64,000 nt of DNA from Eublepharis macularius (taxonomy: Eukaryota; Chordata; Lepidosauria; Squamata; Eublepharidae). This document shows positions 23,761-34,888 of this stretch, in pieces. The notes beneath the pieces were generated by a model. It did no database searches. It saw only the letters and a program-made list of their open reading frames with translations, and was not told the origin of the DNA. The position numbers were made by a program, and so were the translations under genes. The stretch is from NCBI RefSeq assembly GCF_028583425.1, contig NC_072793.1, positions 102,223,689-102,287,688 on the forward strand, read 5' to 3'. The first letter of the stretch is position 1. Each line of letters begins with the position of its first letter.

Positions 23761-24657
23761 CTAACCACTTCTGGCTCTGATTAAGACAATGTGAATGTCC
23801 ATGACATTTGTGCCTGTGAGGCCTGTCATCAGAAGGTGATGCCCACTCTGGAACCTGGTGAAGAATGTGTATGAATCATTATTGCTCAAAAAAGCATCCA
23901 CGTTGAAACCTCCCTGCTCAGCCTCGCTCACCAGCTCCTGGCTAGAAAAGGCTCCCGCTGCCTCTGTTGGCCCATCCTGTCCATCGCTGCCTCCACTCAG
24001 GAACACGGTTTCATATTTCTCAAGGAAGCTGCCACCCCCAGATGACTTCACCCTGTGCAGTTCCACAGCCACTCGCAGAGCCAGCTCTTGGTTCCTTCCT
24101 CCTTTCCCAGTTCCTTGGAGCTGCACTGTGGTCTCCCCGCCAGCCAAAAGGCAAATGGGTCTTTCTGCTTGGGATCCTTGCAAAACATTTAAAGTGTCAA
24201 TGAGATTCAAGCCTGGAATCTCCAGCTCTGCTGTGAGGGCTGAGAGAGCTTCTCTCGCCTTGCCTTTTAAAGAGTCATCTCCAGCAGCTCTCAAGCAAAC
24301 GAGCTGAATAAAAAGGCTGTAGAGGCGAGCAACAGTGCCGACCTCCCCACTCACTGCATCACTCAGAACCAGAGTCAGATAGCCCAGATTCTCTGCTTGG
24401 TGTTTGGCCTCCTCTAAAGCGAGTCTGTTAGAGCCGATGATGATGTTGTGGACATAGGCAGAGTTTCTGGGAGGGCCACCTTCTGTAGCTAAGCTGGAAA
24501 GTACTGTCCGTACAGACTCTGGCACGAAGTTAGTCAGATTGTATTTGGCCAGTATCTGAAAACAGTCCTGGACATTGTGAAAACTAGTGGCCGTGGGGCC
24601 GCTAGCTATAAGGTCCACAGGATCCCCAATGACATCCGAGAGGATGAGGCTCAACAC
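23761..24657 (-). CDS. GLYCTK: GLYCTK last coding exon (glycerate 2-kinase, residues 236-533)
   Basis: This exon encodes the end of the N-terminal DUF4147 domain and the whole MOFRL domain. It opens with VLSLILSDVIGDPVDLIASG directly after a minus-strand acceptor (TTGCTTCCAG, AG at 24659-24658), in phase 0. Visible motifs include CLLAGGETTVQLQGTGKGG followed by RNQELALRV, whose arginine (about residue 423) corresponds to the catalytic arginine of class II glycerate kinases. LSGGSDGQDGPTEAAGA (about 455-471) and LLMTGLTGTNVMDIH near the C-terminus also belong to the family. The stop is TAG at 23763-23761. The open frame continues upstream of the acceptor as MYCMNCLLCFQ, which is intron. The frame is intact and the length is close to the human protein (523 aa against 533 predicted here). 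Confidence 0.97.
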   Translation of the reverse strand: MLSLILSDVIGDPVDLIASGPTATSFHNVQDCFQILAKYNLTNFVPESVRTVLSSLATEGGPPRNSAYVHNIIIGSNRLALEEAKHQAENLGYLTLVLSDAVSGEVGTVARLYSLFIQLVCLRAAGDDSLKGKAREALSALTAELEIPGLNLIDTLNVLQGSQAERPICLLAGGETTVQLQGTGKGGRNQELALRVAVELHRVKSSGGGSFLEKYETVFLSGGSDGQDGPTEAAGAFSSQELVSEAEQGGFNVDAFLSNNDSYTFFTRFQSGHHLLMTGLTGTNVMDIHIVLIRARSG

Positions 24658-24914
24658 CTGGAAGCAAAGGAGGCAGTTCATACAGTACAAGGATGATCAT
24701 GAATGTTACCAACAGTGGCAGTCCTGAATTTGGGCCTTAACCGCAACAGAGGGTGATTTCTCCTGTGTGTGTTAATCACTCAGTCAAGCAGTGAGTTGTG
24801 TTTTCAGAAAAGCCATTACAGATCAAACACCACAGAGTGTACTTTCCCTATTAGCTCAGAAACAACAGGTTTCAATGGAGGAGGCATTTTCAGCTGAGAA
24901 TGACAGAGGAGGCT

Positions 24915-24998
24915 ATAATCCTAATCAGCCTTACTAGGGACCAAGTTGATTTAAAATCTGTGAAACTGACTTCTGAGAGAAAAATGCTTAGGATCATG
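24915..24998. repeat. Short palindromic repeat, copy 2
   Basis: A diverged relative of the palindromes at 7406 and 57044. It starts TATAATCCTAATCAGCCTTA and ends with the inverted counterpart ATGCTTAGGATCATG. Confidence 0.35.
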
Positions 24999-25376
24999 CT
25001 GCGAGTGATGTATATGCAAATGTGACTCAGCATGAGCAGAATAAGGCATGTTCTAAGTATGTGGAAAGGTTCTCAAGATGGGCTGGGGTAGGTACACAGG
25101 TATTTTAAGTAACCATGCACCATGTATGCCTTTGGCTCCACATCTGCTCTGGGAAATATTGGTGCAGACCCAGCAACTGCCACAGAGTGCGGAGCCACTT
25201 TCAGCTCCTTTCCTGATACTCTAATGGAACTCATCTCTACTCCTCCTTTTCTGGTGAGAAACTGCTCCTCTTTCCTAGTCTGTGAAGGGAGGATTTCCCC
25301 CCTTTCTTTTTGACTTGCCATGGCTTAAATGCAAGTCAAAAAACGCTTTATGAAAAAGCAAATCAAAAGCATTACA

Positions 25377-25379
<3 letters not shown>

Positions 25380-25420
<41 letters not shown>
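25380..25420. repeat. (CA)n microsatellite
   Basis: Twenty uninterrupted CA units in the GLYCTK intron. They are likely polymorphic in length. Frames read through it (poly His/Thr or Val/Cys) are not genes. Confidence 0.97.
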
Positions 25421-25423
<3 letters not shown>

Positions 25424-26520
25424 CCATCATGGGGCAACTATGCAAACCATAGAAAATGTGAATTAAGTAACTATACATATATACTCCATTCACATAATTT
25501 GTTCCTGCTGCATACATTGGGATTTTTGATTTCATAATTTGGGTTTTTTAGCATTGAATTTCAGCTCCTCTGTTGAAGCCACCTGTTCAGTTAAGAGGTT
25601 GGAATCTATTGCTTTTGATTTTTGAAAAAGTGGCTTCTGAGCCCTCATGCTTATGCAGAAGTAGTTTGAAAACAGGCAAAAATGTCTGTTAAGAGCTTCA
25701 GAGGAAAAGAGTTGGCTCCTGCAGGTTTACATACCAGCACGCTTCTGCACTCTGAATGGGCTCCCTAATGGCCGGCTTGTTTTCCTTCTGTCCACATGAA
25801 CCTTTCCTCCAAGCTCTCTTGCATCTCTGTCCTTGCCAATTTTCCAAAAAAACCCCAACCACATTGTGTAAAAACTAGCAATCAGAATAACATTCTCTCT
25901 TTCTCCCTCTCTCTCATTTTGCATAATTCATTCTGGGTGCATCATTTTGGATTTCCTAGACACACACCTTGCACCTGATGTAATTTGGAAGTGGAAAACC
26001 TGCTTAGGACCTGCATAGCTGTCAGATGGTCTTTCAGGTCAGTATTGCTGGAATTGCCTTTGAGGCATCCCACCATCTATGCCTTATCAGCATTCCTAGC
26101 AGAAAAGGAGCGAGAGAAGAAGTTCTGCCCAGGGGAGAGTAATAATAGCTGATAGTCAGAAAGACCAAAGAATCATATATTGAAATAAATCATACACTAA
26201 CAATACCATGTTCAATGTGTAAGCAACAAGCTTATTTCCTTTAACAGTGTATAATTCTAACAACATTAATAAATGTATTTACAACTGACTGTCTATCAAT
26301 TCATAAGTATAATCAACAAACAAGAGTCCCACTCTTGAAGTTCCAGGGGTGTAAATGCAAATAGTAGCCAAGTAAGTCTCTGAAGTTATATCACTTTAAA
26401 TGGTCGTGTCTTCTCTTGTCTTTTTAACTGGAGGTGCGGAGAAGATGGAAATGCAACAAAGGGAAGATGAAAATCCCAAGAAGATGCCCAGAACTAGGGC
26501 TGGCAAATTTTCACTCAGCT

Positions 26521-26544
26521 CTTCGTCATCAAAGACTTCATCGG
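26521..26544 (-). ncRNA. Hammerhead-like core in left arm
   Basis: Minus-strand reading CCGATGAAGTCTTTGATGAC then GAAG. This resembles the hammerhead CUGAUGA box, a short stem II (GUC paired with GAC around UUUGAU) and the GAA(A) box. Terminal repeats of Penelope-like elements are known to carry such ribozymes. Stems I and III are unclear, so activity is doubtful. Confidence 0.35.
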
Positions 26545-26879
26545 GGCAATCAATGTTTTCTCTACACAAAATATAAAGAATTGCATACACCACCATTTTA
26601 AGTTGGATAAGCATTATTTTAAAAAACATTGTTTTAAACCCAAACGAAACATTTCTGCCATCATTTGCTTACCCGTGAAGATCTTTATTCCGGGTAAGCC
26701 ATTTATAACGCCCAAAAATGACGTGGAGCAAAACCAATGTGCCACTCCCAAAAGCATTTACACTTATATACAGTTAATTATCCATTACATTAAAGCAACA
26801 GTACACACCGAGTCTATAATGGTACTAACCCAGGAAACTCTTCAGGGATAATTCATTATTTAGACCTTTTGGTGTCATA

Positions 26880-27113
26880 GAGCAGAACCACAAGTGACAA
26901 AAGGCACAGATTGGACACTTGTCAGCTTCCCTCAAGTTTTGATGGGAAATGTAGGCAGCTTGGCAGAATGTTGGACAAGTGACAGTTGAAAAGGCCATTG
27001 GGCAGCAGTCAGAGAGCGAAGCTGCGAGACCAGGATGCCTACATTTCCCATCAAAACTTGAGGGAAGCTGACAAGTGTCCAATCTGTGCCTTTTGTCACT
27101 TGTGGTTCTGCTC
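26880..27113. mobile_element. Palindromic MITE inserted in the Penelope-like element
   Basis: Arms beginning GAGCAGAACCACAAGTGACA are inverted copies over about 75 bases. The centre, around GGCCATTGGGCAGCAGTC, does not pair. It interrupts the Penelope GIY-YIG frame just before its TPKGLNN end, so it is younger than that element. The ACAAGTGAC word near each tip is shared with the palindrome at 18449-18605, which suggests a common family. Confidence 0.65.
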
Positions 27114-27782
27114 ACTGTGTCTAATGAATGTATCCACATAGCTTCCTTTCGTAGGAGATCCTGTTTCGAACTTCTTGCTTCGAACACTTGATGCCTGATT
27201 CTAGAGACATGCTCTAATATCCTCATACGTAGGGGTCTAATTGTGTTTCCCACGTATAACTTGGGGCAAGGGCAAACAATCAAGTAGACAACGCCAGATG
27301 TCTGGCAGGTGATAAATTGTTTTAACTGCAACTTATTTTTGAGGTATACTAGTTCAACTGTATCCCGTCACAATAAACCTACATGCTGCGCAATGTGCTC
27401 ATCTATATGTACCATGAGGCAGGGGAAGTGGAACAACCGGGTCATTCTGCGCACTTGCTGGATGCAAAGTAGAATGTACCAACATATCCTTAATATTACA
27501 GGTTTTTCTATATCCTATTGTGGGGACAACAATAGGATATAGATTGTGATTAACTGTATATAAGTGTAAATGCTTTTGAGAGTGGCACGTTGGTTTTGCT
27601 CCGCGTCATTTTTGGGCGTTATAAATGGCTTGCACGGAATAAGGATCTTCACGGGTAAGCAAATGATGGCAGAAATGTTTCGTTTGGGTTTAAAACAATG
27701 TTTTTTAAAATAATGCTTATCAAACTTAAAATGGTGGTGTATGCAATTCTTTATATTTTGTGTAGAGAAAACATTGATTGCC

Positions 27783-27806
27783 CCGATGAAGTCTTTGATG
27801 ACGAAG
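27783..27806 (+). ncRNA. Hammerhead-like core in right arm
   Basis: The plus-strand counterpart of the core in the left arm: CCGATGA, then GTC-TTTGAT-GAC as a possible stem II, then GAAG. It is identical to the left copy over this core. Ribozyme competence is uncertain because the flanking stems are not evident. Confidence 0.35.
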
Positions 27807-28453
27807 AGCTGAGTGAAAATTTGCCGGCCCCAGTTCTGGGCATCTTCTTGGGATTTTCATCTTCCCTTTGTTGCATTTCCATCTTCTCCGCACCTCCAGT
27901 TAAGAAGACAAGAGAAGACGCGACCATTTAAAGTGATATAACTTCAGAGACTTACTTGGCTACTATTTGCATTTACACCCCTGGAACTTCAAGAGTGGGA
28001 CTCTTGTTTGTTGATTATACTTATGAATTGATAGACAGTCAGTTGTAAATACATTTATTAATGTTGTTAGAATTATACACTGTTAAAGGAAATAAGCTTG
28101 TTGCTTACACATTGAACATGGTATTGTTAGTGTATGATTTATTTCAATATATGATTCTTTGGTCTTTCTGACTATCAGCTATTATTACTCTCCCCTGGGC
28201 GGGACTTCTTCTCTCGTTCCTTTTCTGCTAGTATTTACCGGGGGAAGTCACTGTAGTTACTTATCAGCATTCCTGGCACAGAGTAGAGCTGACTGGATTT
28301 GCGCTCATTGACACTGATAAGGGCTGAAAGTGCCCAGTCCTTCTGAACCCATCACATCTGTTTCCACCACTCTCCATCTGAGCTGAAGCTATAAAGAATG
28401 ACCCTTTCAAACATTCAGAGAATCCATGGTTAAAGGCAACCATTCATACGCAC

Positions 28454-28629
28454 CTGTGCTGGAGAGGCAGCCCGAGCCAGTCCCCCACCTTTTAACAAAG
28501 ACAGTGCTTTCCGAATGGTGTTAAGCTCTTGAATGGTGGCTCCTTTCGAAGCCAAAAGCTTGGTGACAGCCTCCTTTTCTTCAAGGGTGACTGGTGGGAC
28601 AGGTGCAGGCAAAAGTGCAGACCCACCTC
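28454..28629 (-). CDS. GLYCTK: GLYCTK coding exon 3 (residues 177-235)
   Basis: This 176-bp exon supplies GGGSALLPAPVPPVTLEE followed by GATIQELNTIRKALSLLKGG. The glycine-rich GGGSALLPAP loop is a hallmark of the DUF4147 domain of glycerate 2-kinases. The acceptor is GCGTTTTAG|GAGG and the donor CACAG|GTGCGT. It starts by completing a split glycine codon and ends on a codon boundary, so phases agree with both neighbours. Residues are nearly identical to human in the TIQELNTIRKALS stretch. Flanking open codons (MLYKNVITVMFF; VRMNGCL) are intronic. Confidence 0.96.
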
Positions 28630-31600
28630 CTAAAACGCAGAAGAACATCACAGTGATGACATTTTTATACAGCAAAATTGATCCTCACAACCCAGAGACA
28701 AGCTGCTTGTAGGCAGGAAACAGGTACCAAAGAGAGAGATTTTGCAGCCAGCATTTCTCTCTCTTTCCCCAGTGAATGAAAACCATGCACATAGCTTACT
28801 GGAATGACTACCAACAGTACTTTCATTCCTAGTAGTTAAAATACAGAATCCTATGGAAAGCCCCTCTGAATGCATTATTAATACTCAATGATAGTGACTT
28901 AGGACAGTCCTGGGCCAGTAAACATTACCAACACTAGGACCTTGTGGAGAAACCAAAGGACCTGATGCAAGAACCTACGTCTTCCATGTGTGTTGAAGGA
29001 GAGTAGTTGTGTATTAGTGTCAGGGCAAAACTGGAAGCACTGCTTCTCTTGGGCTTACCTAGACTGCAGCAGGTGGCTGTGGCCCCAGCCCTGTCCTTCA
29101 GGCTGCCAGTTGCTCCTATGCCCGCCCTGACTGCATGAGAGCCTTTGTCAACCCTGGGGCCTTGGTTGGAACAATGGAAGCAGATAGGGAGGACAAAGCA
29201 GTTCGGTCACAATGCCCAATCTGTATCAGCATCATGGTACTGGGAAAAGAGGGGTTAAGCTATCCTGCCACACACACATTTCCCATGATTGAACACAGCG
29301 CCCCGTACTTCCATTAGGTCCAGTGGGGGTGGGAGAGGGACAGATACCTTCTCTCTGCACATCTTTTTTCCTCTGTTGGGGTAGCTGGAGAGTGGCAGCA
29401 CTGGCCTTGGGAAAAGGCTGGAAGGGAAGTGTTAAATCTTACCCTCCCCAGTTCCACACACCCAATCAAAATTAGGACCTCTCATAGCTGCTCTTCAAGG
29501 CTAAACTACACATCATGGGATCTGATCACAAGTCCTCAACATGACATCTAGTCTGGGCCTCAGATAACCAGGTCCTCCGATAATGGTTTTGGCAGCATGA
29601 CAACAAAGAACCATCCAAAGGACAGAGGACTAACCATAACATACTGAAACTTACAAGCTATCCATGGAAGATATCTTTATGGTCTGAACAGAAATGTGAT
29701 TGTTTGGAAAAAGTAGGTAACGCTGTATTCAGCACTGAGGAATAGATACAGATGGCAGGTTGATACATCTTACAGTGAAACGTGAGTCCAAGAAGAACTT
29801 TCAGCCCAGACCAAAGTGGAAAGTATGGTGGAAAAGTATCTAACATGCACAACAAAAGGGAAAAGGCGGAGCTTTGCTATTCCCAAAGGACAAAACATAA
29901 TGAGTTATCTGGGAGACTACCTTTTAAGAGGGACTAAATATGGATAGCTTGACCTGCTGCTTCCCTGAAGATTGTAAATGTTTGTCTGACCAATGGGTCA
30001 TTATCCACTGTTGCTCATTCATAAGGGCACAAAAGCATCTTAAGGGTGGGGGGACAAGTCAACGATCAAAAACTGCTGTAAGGGTCTAAAGGCAATGCAA
30101 TAGGAATTGGGAAGATGGGGAGAAGTCAGCCAATGAAATGATCAGGCTTGTTTTAAAGATGAATTGAAGATTGCCACAGTATCACAAATGATCAGACTTT
30201 GTCTCTAAGAGTAAGGAAAGGGATGATGAAGTTCAGCATTAAGAAACTGAATTTACAAGAAGGCCTGAATATTGCTTAAGCAACAGATGTGTTCAAGAAT
30301 ATTTGTGTGCTAAATTAGTGAGGAAAAATACAAAGAGATTGGTATAGAGGGTAGTGAGAGTTTCTTCCCACTTGCTAGCTTCTATCCCCTCTGCTCCTTC
30401 CTTCCCTTGCAAACTCTGTAAAGCAAGTTCTGAACAGCCATCAGTATGCAGTAGCACTACAAGGTAGCTTTGTAGCACTACTTCCTGGATGATGGATGTG
30501 CAAGCCTGGATGTATGCAACTTTGTACGCTACCAGATTAGTCTGGAAGCCACCATTTTGCTTATGCCACTGGTTGGGAGACTCCTTCCCTTACAGAGATG
30601 TGGCTGCCTACTATTCCTGATCCTTGTTTTTCTGGATCTCAAACTAATCAGGATTCAGAGTCCGTTTAGCCAAGAAACAAGAATAAGAGAAATAAGGGCA
30701 GCAGCAAAGAAGCATCTACAGCAAAGCTGAAACAAGACTTAGGGGCTTCATCAGGCCCTTTGGGGTCTCCTGTGCCTTTAGCTCCTTCCTCATGCTGCTC
30801 CTGGGAGGGTCCCCCATCTTTTAAGAGCAGCATATTGGGGGAGGGGGGTATTTCAGGCTACAGTGGGAAAAGGAAAGCAGAGAAGTTGTATTTTCTCCAG
30901 GGAATTCAGACAAGATCTACCTCCTGGCTAGGAAGTGATGCTCGTACTGTAAAAATGGTTGCTCCTCCATGCCCTTAGCATCAGCCTCTTCCCCCATTCC
31001 CTTTAAATCAGTTCCCCAAGGGTGGGGAAAGTATAGATGAGTGTAGTGCATTGGAGAAAACAGAGCAGCTGAGTGGGGAATGTGTAGTTTGGTGGCATTT
31101 GCTGTTCAGATGGAAAGGTGTGGAATGAGGTGTGATGATCTCTAGAGAAGGAGATTTCAGTGACAAGGATACTGAGGCATGCAGAGGAGGGTAGGAGCTG
31201 TATTGGAGGCATATATGAGAAGGGGCTTAGGGAGGAACTGGGAGCTTCAGGAGGTGCTCAGGTCTGGAGTGGACAGTTCCAACTAGAGGCAAGCAAGGAT
31301 GGTTCAGGTGAGAAGCCTGACATGTAAGAAATGAAGGGATGACACAATGGGATTGGGTGGCAAAAAGTAATTTTTTCAAGTAACCTCCTACTTTTGCACA
31401 CATTAAACCCAATGACTTTCTGTGATGAATAATGGTTTGCTAGATGGGGATGTTTACCTTCCAGTTCAACTGAGTTAGCTGCTTCGGTACTAGAGAAAAC
31501 AGGACAGCTCCAGAGGGGAGAGAAAGACAGAGGAAGGATTTGCAGTCTTCATTGTTTTATTGACCTCATTCCTAATGAGAAGAGCTTTCAAAAAAATACA

Positions 31601-33734
31601 GCACCAGTAGTCCAAACTAAATATAGAAACAGAGAAGTGAACTGCAGCTAAAAGCTTATGGCAAGTGACACAGAGGGATGGGAAGGAGAGGGTCAACGAA
31701 GGCAAGAGAAAATAGCTCAAGCAACAGGGCACATTTGGAGCTTGGGCAATGGATGTCTGATCACAACTAACAGGATGAGATGTGATCAAGAGAGTTGCAA
31801 AAAGAGGAGAGGGCAACTCTGTAGCACAGTATGAATTCCAACACTATAGTTAAAGGATAATCACTCTGAGATGTAAGACACCATCTGCAAAATATGATGA
31901 ACCTGAAACACATGGAGGGAAAGCATGACGTTTCATTAGTCACAAGGATCTAACCAGCAGGTGGATTTTTTTAAATAGGAGTTTTGCAATGGCAAATTTT
32001 AAGGTGTCTACAGGCCTTTCCAGAAAAAAAGTGCTAAAAGGCAAGAGAAAGCACAAGAAAATTGCTACCAAATAGCACTTTCTCTCTGGCAGACTGAACA
32101 ATGGTGCAGAATTCTCTTGCACCCCTTGAAGCTGAAGGACCTTCACTAAGATTACAGGGGACTTGGGAGAACAATTAAACATGTAAAGTGTCCTTAAGGA
32201 AGGGCTCTCCCAGAGATAAATATAGCAATACTGAAATAGGAGTCTGTGAATACGTTCACATCCACACAAATACACCTTTGCTTTCTGTTTTTACATGTGA
32301 CATTTCTATGTATGAACAGTGTGGATGCCTTAGGGAGTAGAGACCCCTAAGCTCCATAACAACGGTGGTGGTCTCTTCCATTATCAAAATGAGAAGCAGG
32401 ATGGCACACAGACAGGCATTTTGATCCAGAAGCCCCTCTTCCTTCAGGCCCACACAAGCCCAGACTGTTTATCTTGGGAAACATTTTTTTTTTAAATTTA
32501 AACATACTTTCAGCAGTCATGCGTAGTTACAGAGACGAGGGAACAGGAATCTATAGTTTTAAAGCATTTTGTACTGCTAGGTGTTTTAAAATGTGTTATC
32601 AGACCTAAGCCTAAGGAATATCAGCAAGAGAATGTTTTATTGAATAGATCTTCAGTGGCTCAAGACCCTATGTGAAGTAAACGGGGAAAATCCATCATAT
32701 AGAGCTACATACTGTTCATGGTCTCAGGGCAACATTACTTCCAGTTTGATAAGCACATGGAGTTGTGCATATTTATCTAAAAGGCATTTTGAATACTACA
32801 CAGGCAAAGTGCCTCTAGTTCTCTGAATTTTGTTCCAGATGCAACTCTTCTCCATCCATTTCTGTACCATATAACACTACTTCTAGCAGCAATTATGGTT
32901 CTTTCTAGCAAAATAGTTTTTTTAAAGGCTATTCTGCTAGCACACTGCCATGCATCACCTTTCTTTGCTCCTACAGGTATGAAATTGCTTCACATAAGAA
33001 GGTTACCTCCTTGTCACCAACTAAGTTCTTGCAAAAGGCCACTATACTTTTTGCACAGAGATGTGACAAACAATGCTTCCTACTTTTCAGGTATTCTAAT
33101 CTCTATTTTTCACATGCTTTTCCCTCAGTGAGTAGATATAACTGCTGAGCAAGGATGCACATTATATATCTGATGAAACAGGCTTTAGCTCATGCCACAT
33201 TAAATTAAGGGGCGTACAAATTTTGCTACAACAGATTAACTATCTATATCCAATTTGAAATTGTGAAAATGTCTCTCCCTTAAAAACCAAAATCAAGAAA
33301 TCAGAGAACATCCTGATGAGTTGCTTCACATTCCAATCAAAGCAAACCATGGACAAGTTTCTTTAACTTTAATGTAACTAACGTTTTCATACCTAGGCCT
33401 CTGCTTTACAATTTTCTGAGTCAGGACTGCCACCTCCTGGACAAATCTTGTCTTGCTACTTCCAAATACAAGCAAGTGTTGTGAGAAACAGAAGCAAGAC
33501 CACTGCTTTGTGAGACTTGAGGAAATAACAATGCAACAATAGAACTCTAACCCAGATATTATTTACCATGTGAGATCCTCAGATCTCAAACTACTTTGTT
33601 AGAAAAATGAGTCAGGAAAAGTTGAATCAGAGACAATAAAAAGGAAAAAACTGCAGAGGAAAAAACTGGCATAACTACATGGCGGAATTAGAAATGTATG
33701 TTACTAAGGTGACAAAAAGTGCTCAGTATTAGAA
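28630..33734. other. GLYCTK intron, left part, no recognised element
   Basis: This is the first 5 kb of the 12.1-kb intron between coding exons 2 and 3 (28630-40722 on the plus strand). I see no exon and no classifiable repeat in it. Confidence 0.4.
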
Positions 33735-34407
33735 ATGTTTAAACTGACTGTGGTGGCTCACGTCAGCAGGGGATTCAGGGAGCTACGATTTCAGTTCGGA
33801 AGCACGGCGCTGTGGACCACAGCAGGGGTGGACCTCAAGGATGGCCATGGAGGCTCAGGCGAAAGCCGCGGGGGGCGAACAGCGGAGAGACGCCCTACAC
33901 AGCCAAGCCAGAAGGGCACAGGGATGGGTGAGGAGAAACACCGAGACACCGTTGAGGGGGCGAAGTCGAGGCAGAGAGAGGGAAGGTTCAAAAGGGAGGC
34001 TGGAAGAGAGAAAAGAGGTGGTGGTGGTGAGGAGAGAGGGAGAGAACGAGCGAGGTGCAAAGCACAAGAAGGAAAGCAGACAAGTGGAGGAGAAAAGAAG
34101 CAAGAAGGCTCCAGCGAGGGCCAAGAGCTGGCACCCAGCCAGCAATGGCTTACCTCCCTGGGCAGAGAGTCGAAGGGCGTGGGCAAACTCAGAACCCCCA
34201 GGGTAGACAAGGTCCAGGGAATCCCCACCACCCTTTCCCCTCACAGATGGTATACCAGAGAACTATTTCCTCACAGAGAATGGCCAGGTTGGTGAAGGGA
34301 ACACGTCCGAGTGAGGCTGGTGATGAGAAATCAGAGACGTTGACAACACAAGTCAGAGCGTCCTGCCACTGAGGCCTGGGGAAAATCTTCACAATAACTA
34401 TTCCCAA
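33735..34407 (+). other. CpG- and purine-rich block upstream of the L2 LINE
   Basis: Composition changes abruptly to GC-rich, CpG-bearing and strongly purine-biased on the plus strand (GAGAGAGGGAGAGAACG-type). A 186-codon frame (33735-34295) is rich in Arg, Glu and Gly with no domain, and is best explained by the purine bias. The block directly precedes the L2 5' tandem repeats, so it may be the distal 5' UTR of that LINE. It could also be an unrelated repeat. Confidence 0.35.
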
Positions 34408-34410
34408 TTA

Positions 34411-34712
34411 TGCTGCCAAGGGAGCTGCTTCCATCAAGGGCTGGGCTTTCCATCTGCCCGGCCCCACCCCTTGTTGCTCCAGCCTACAAAGGTTGTTGTA
34501 GCCTGCACTGCTGCTGCTGCTGCTGCCAAGGGAGCTGCTTCCATCAAGGGCTGGGCTTTCCATCTGCCCGGCCCCGCCCCTTGTTGCTCCAGCCTACAAG
34601 GTTGTTGTAGCCTGCACTGCTGCTGCTGCTGCTGCTGCCAAGGGAGCTGCTTCCATCAAGGGCTGGGCTTTCTATCTGCCCGGCCCCGCCCCTTGCTGCT
34701 CCAGCCTATAAG
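34411..34712 (+). repeat. L2 5' UTR tandem repeats (three units of 110-112 bp)
   Basis: Units start at TGCTGCCAAGGGAGCTGCTT (34411, 34521 and 34633). Each carries CTTTCCATCTGCCCGGCCCC-like text, then TTGTTGCTCCAGCCTA and a variable (CTG)n. Copies differ by only a few bases and the length of the CTG run. Tandem monomers in a LINE 5' UTR usually act as promoter units. Confidence 0.85.
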
Positions 34713-34888
34713 ACTGCTGCTAGGGGACTGCTCGCCTTGTTACTGTTTATTGTTTTTATACTATGTGTGTTAGTTACTGTAGTCTATGTTGTTAATTTGG
34801 TAGGGTATTGGGGTTTTGTGTATGTTTGATAGCTTAGTCTGTGATAGTTGGTGGGCTGTTGATTTTGTGAGGGTGGTGGGTTAGCACT

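Larger units (their letters stand above)
26084..28274 (-). mobile_element. Penelope-like retroelement with inverted arms and 14-bp TSD
   Basis: A perfect 14-bp direct repeat TTATCAGCATTCCT (26084-26097 and 28261-28274) bounds an insertion of about 2163 bp. Its two arms, 26098-26778 and 27549-28231, are inverted copies of about 680 bp with only a few percent difference. The right end has an extra 29-base one-sided tail. The 770-bp spacer encodes, on the minus strand, the C-terminal part of a Penelope-type protein. This includes a GIY-YIG endonuclease (GVVYLIVCPCPKLYVGNT, then RPLRMRILEHVSRIR) and the trailing TPKGLNNELS. The reverse transcriptase is absent, so the copy is 5'-truncated and not self-sufficient. 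Each arm carries a hammerhead-like core. A second, younger palindrome (26880-27113) is inserted within the GIY-YIG part. Perfect TSDs and similar arms indicate a young insertion. Confidence 0.88.
24658..28453 (-). other. GLYCTK intron with Penelope-like insertion
   Basis: A 3.8-kb intron, phase 0, donor CAG|GTGCGT and acceptor TTCCAG|GTG. It holds a palindromic repeat (24915-24998), a CA microsatellite (25380-25420) and the large Penelope-like element (26084-28274). The remaining sequence, including 25421-26083, shows nothing recognisable. Confidence 0.85.

Noticed and set aside
25275-25537. Short frames through the CA repeat
   Set aside because: They are translations of a microsatellite with no support as genes.
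33735-34295. 186-codon frame as a novel basic protein
   Set aside because: Strong purine bias explains the open frame and the Arg/Glu/Gly content. The opposite strand is also open, and no domain or splice context is visible.
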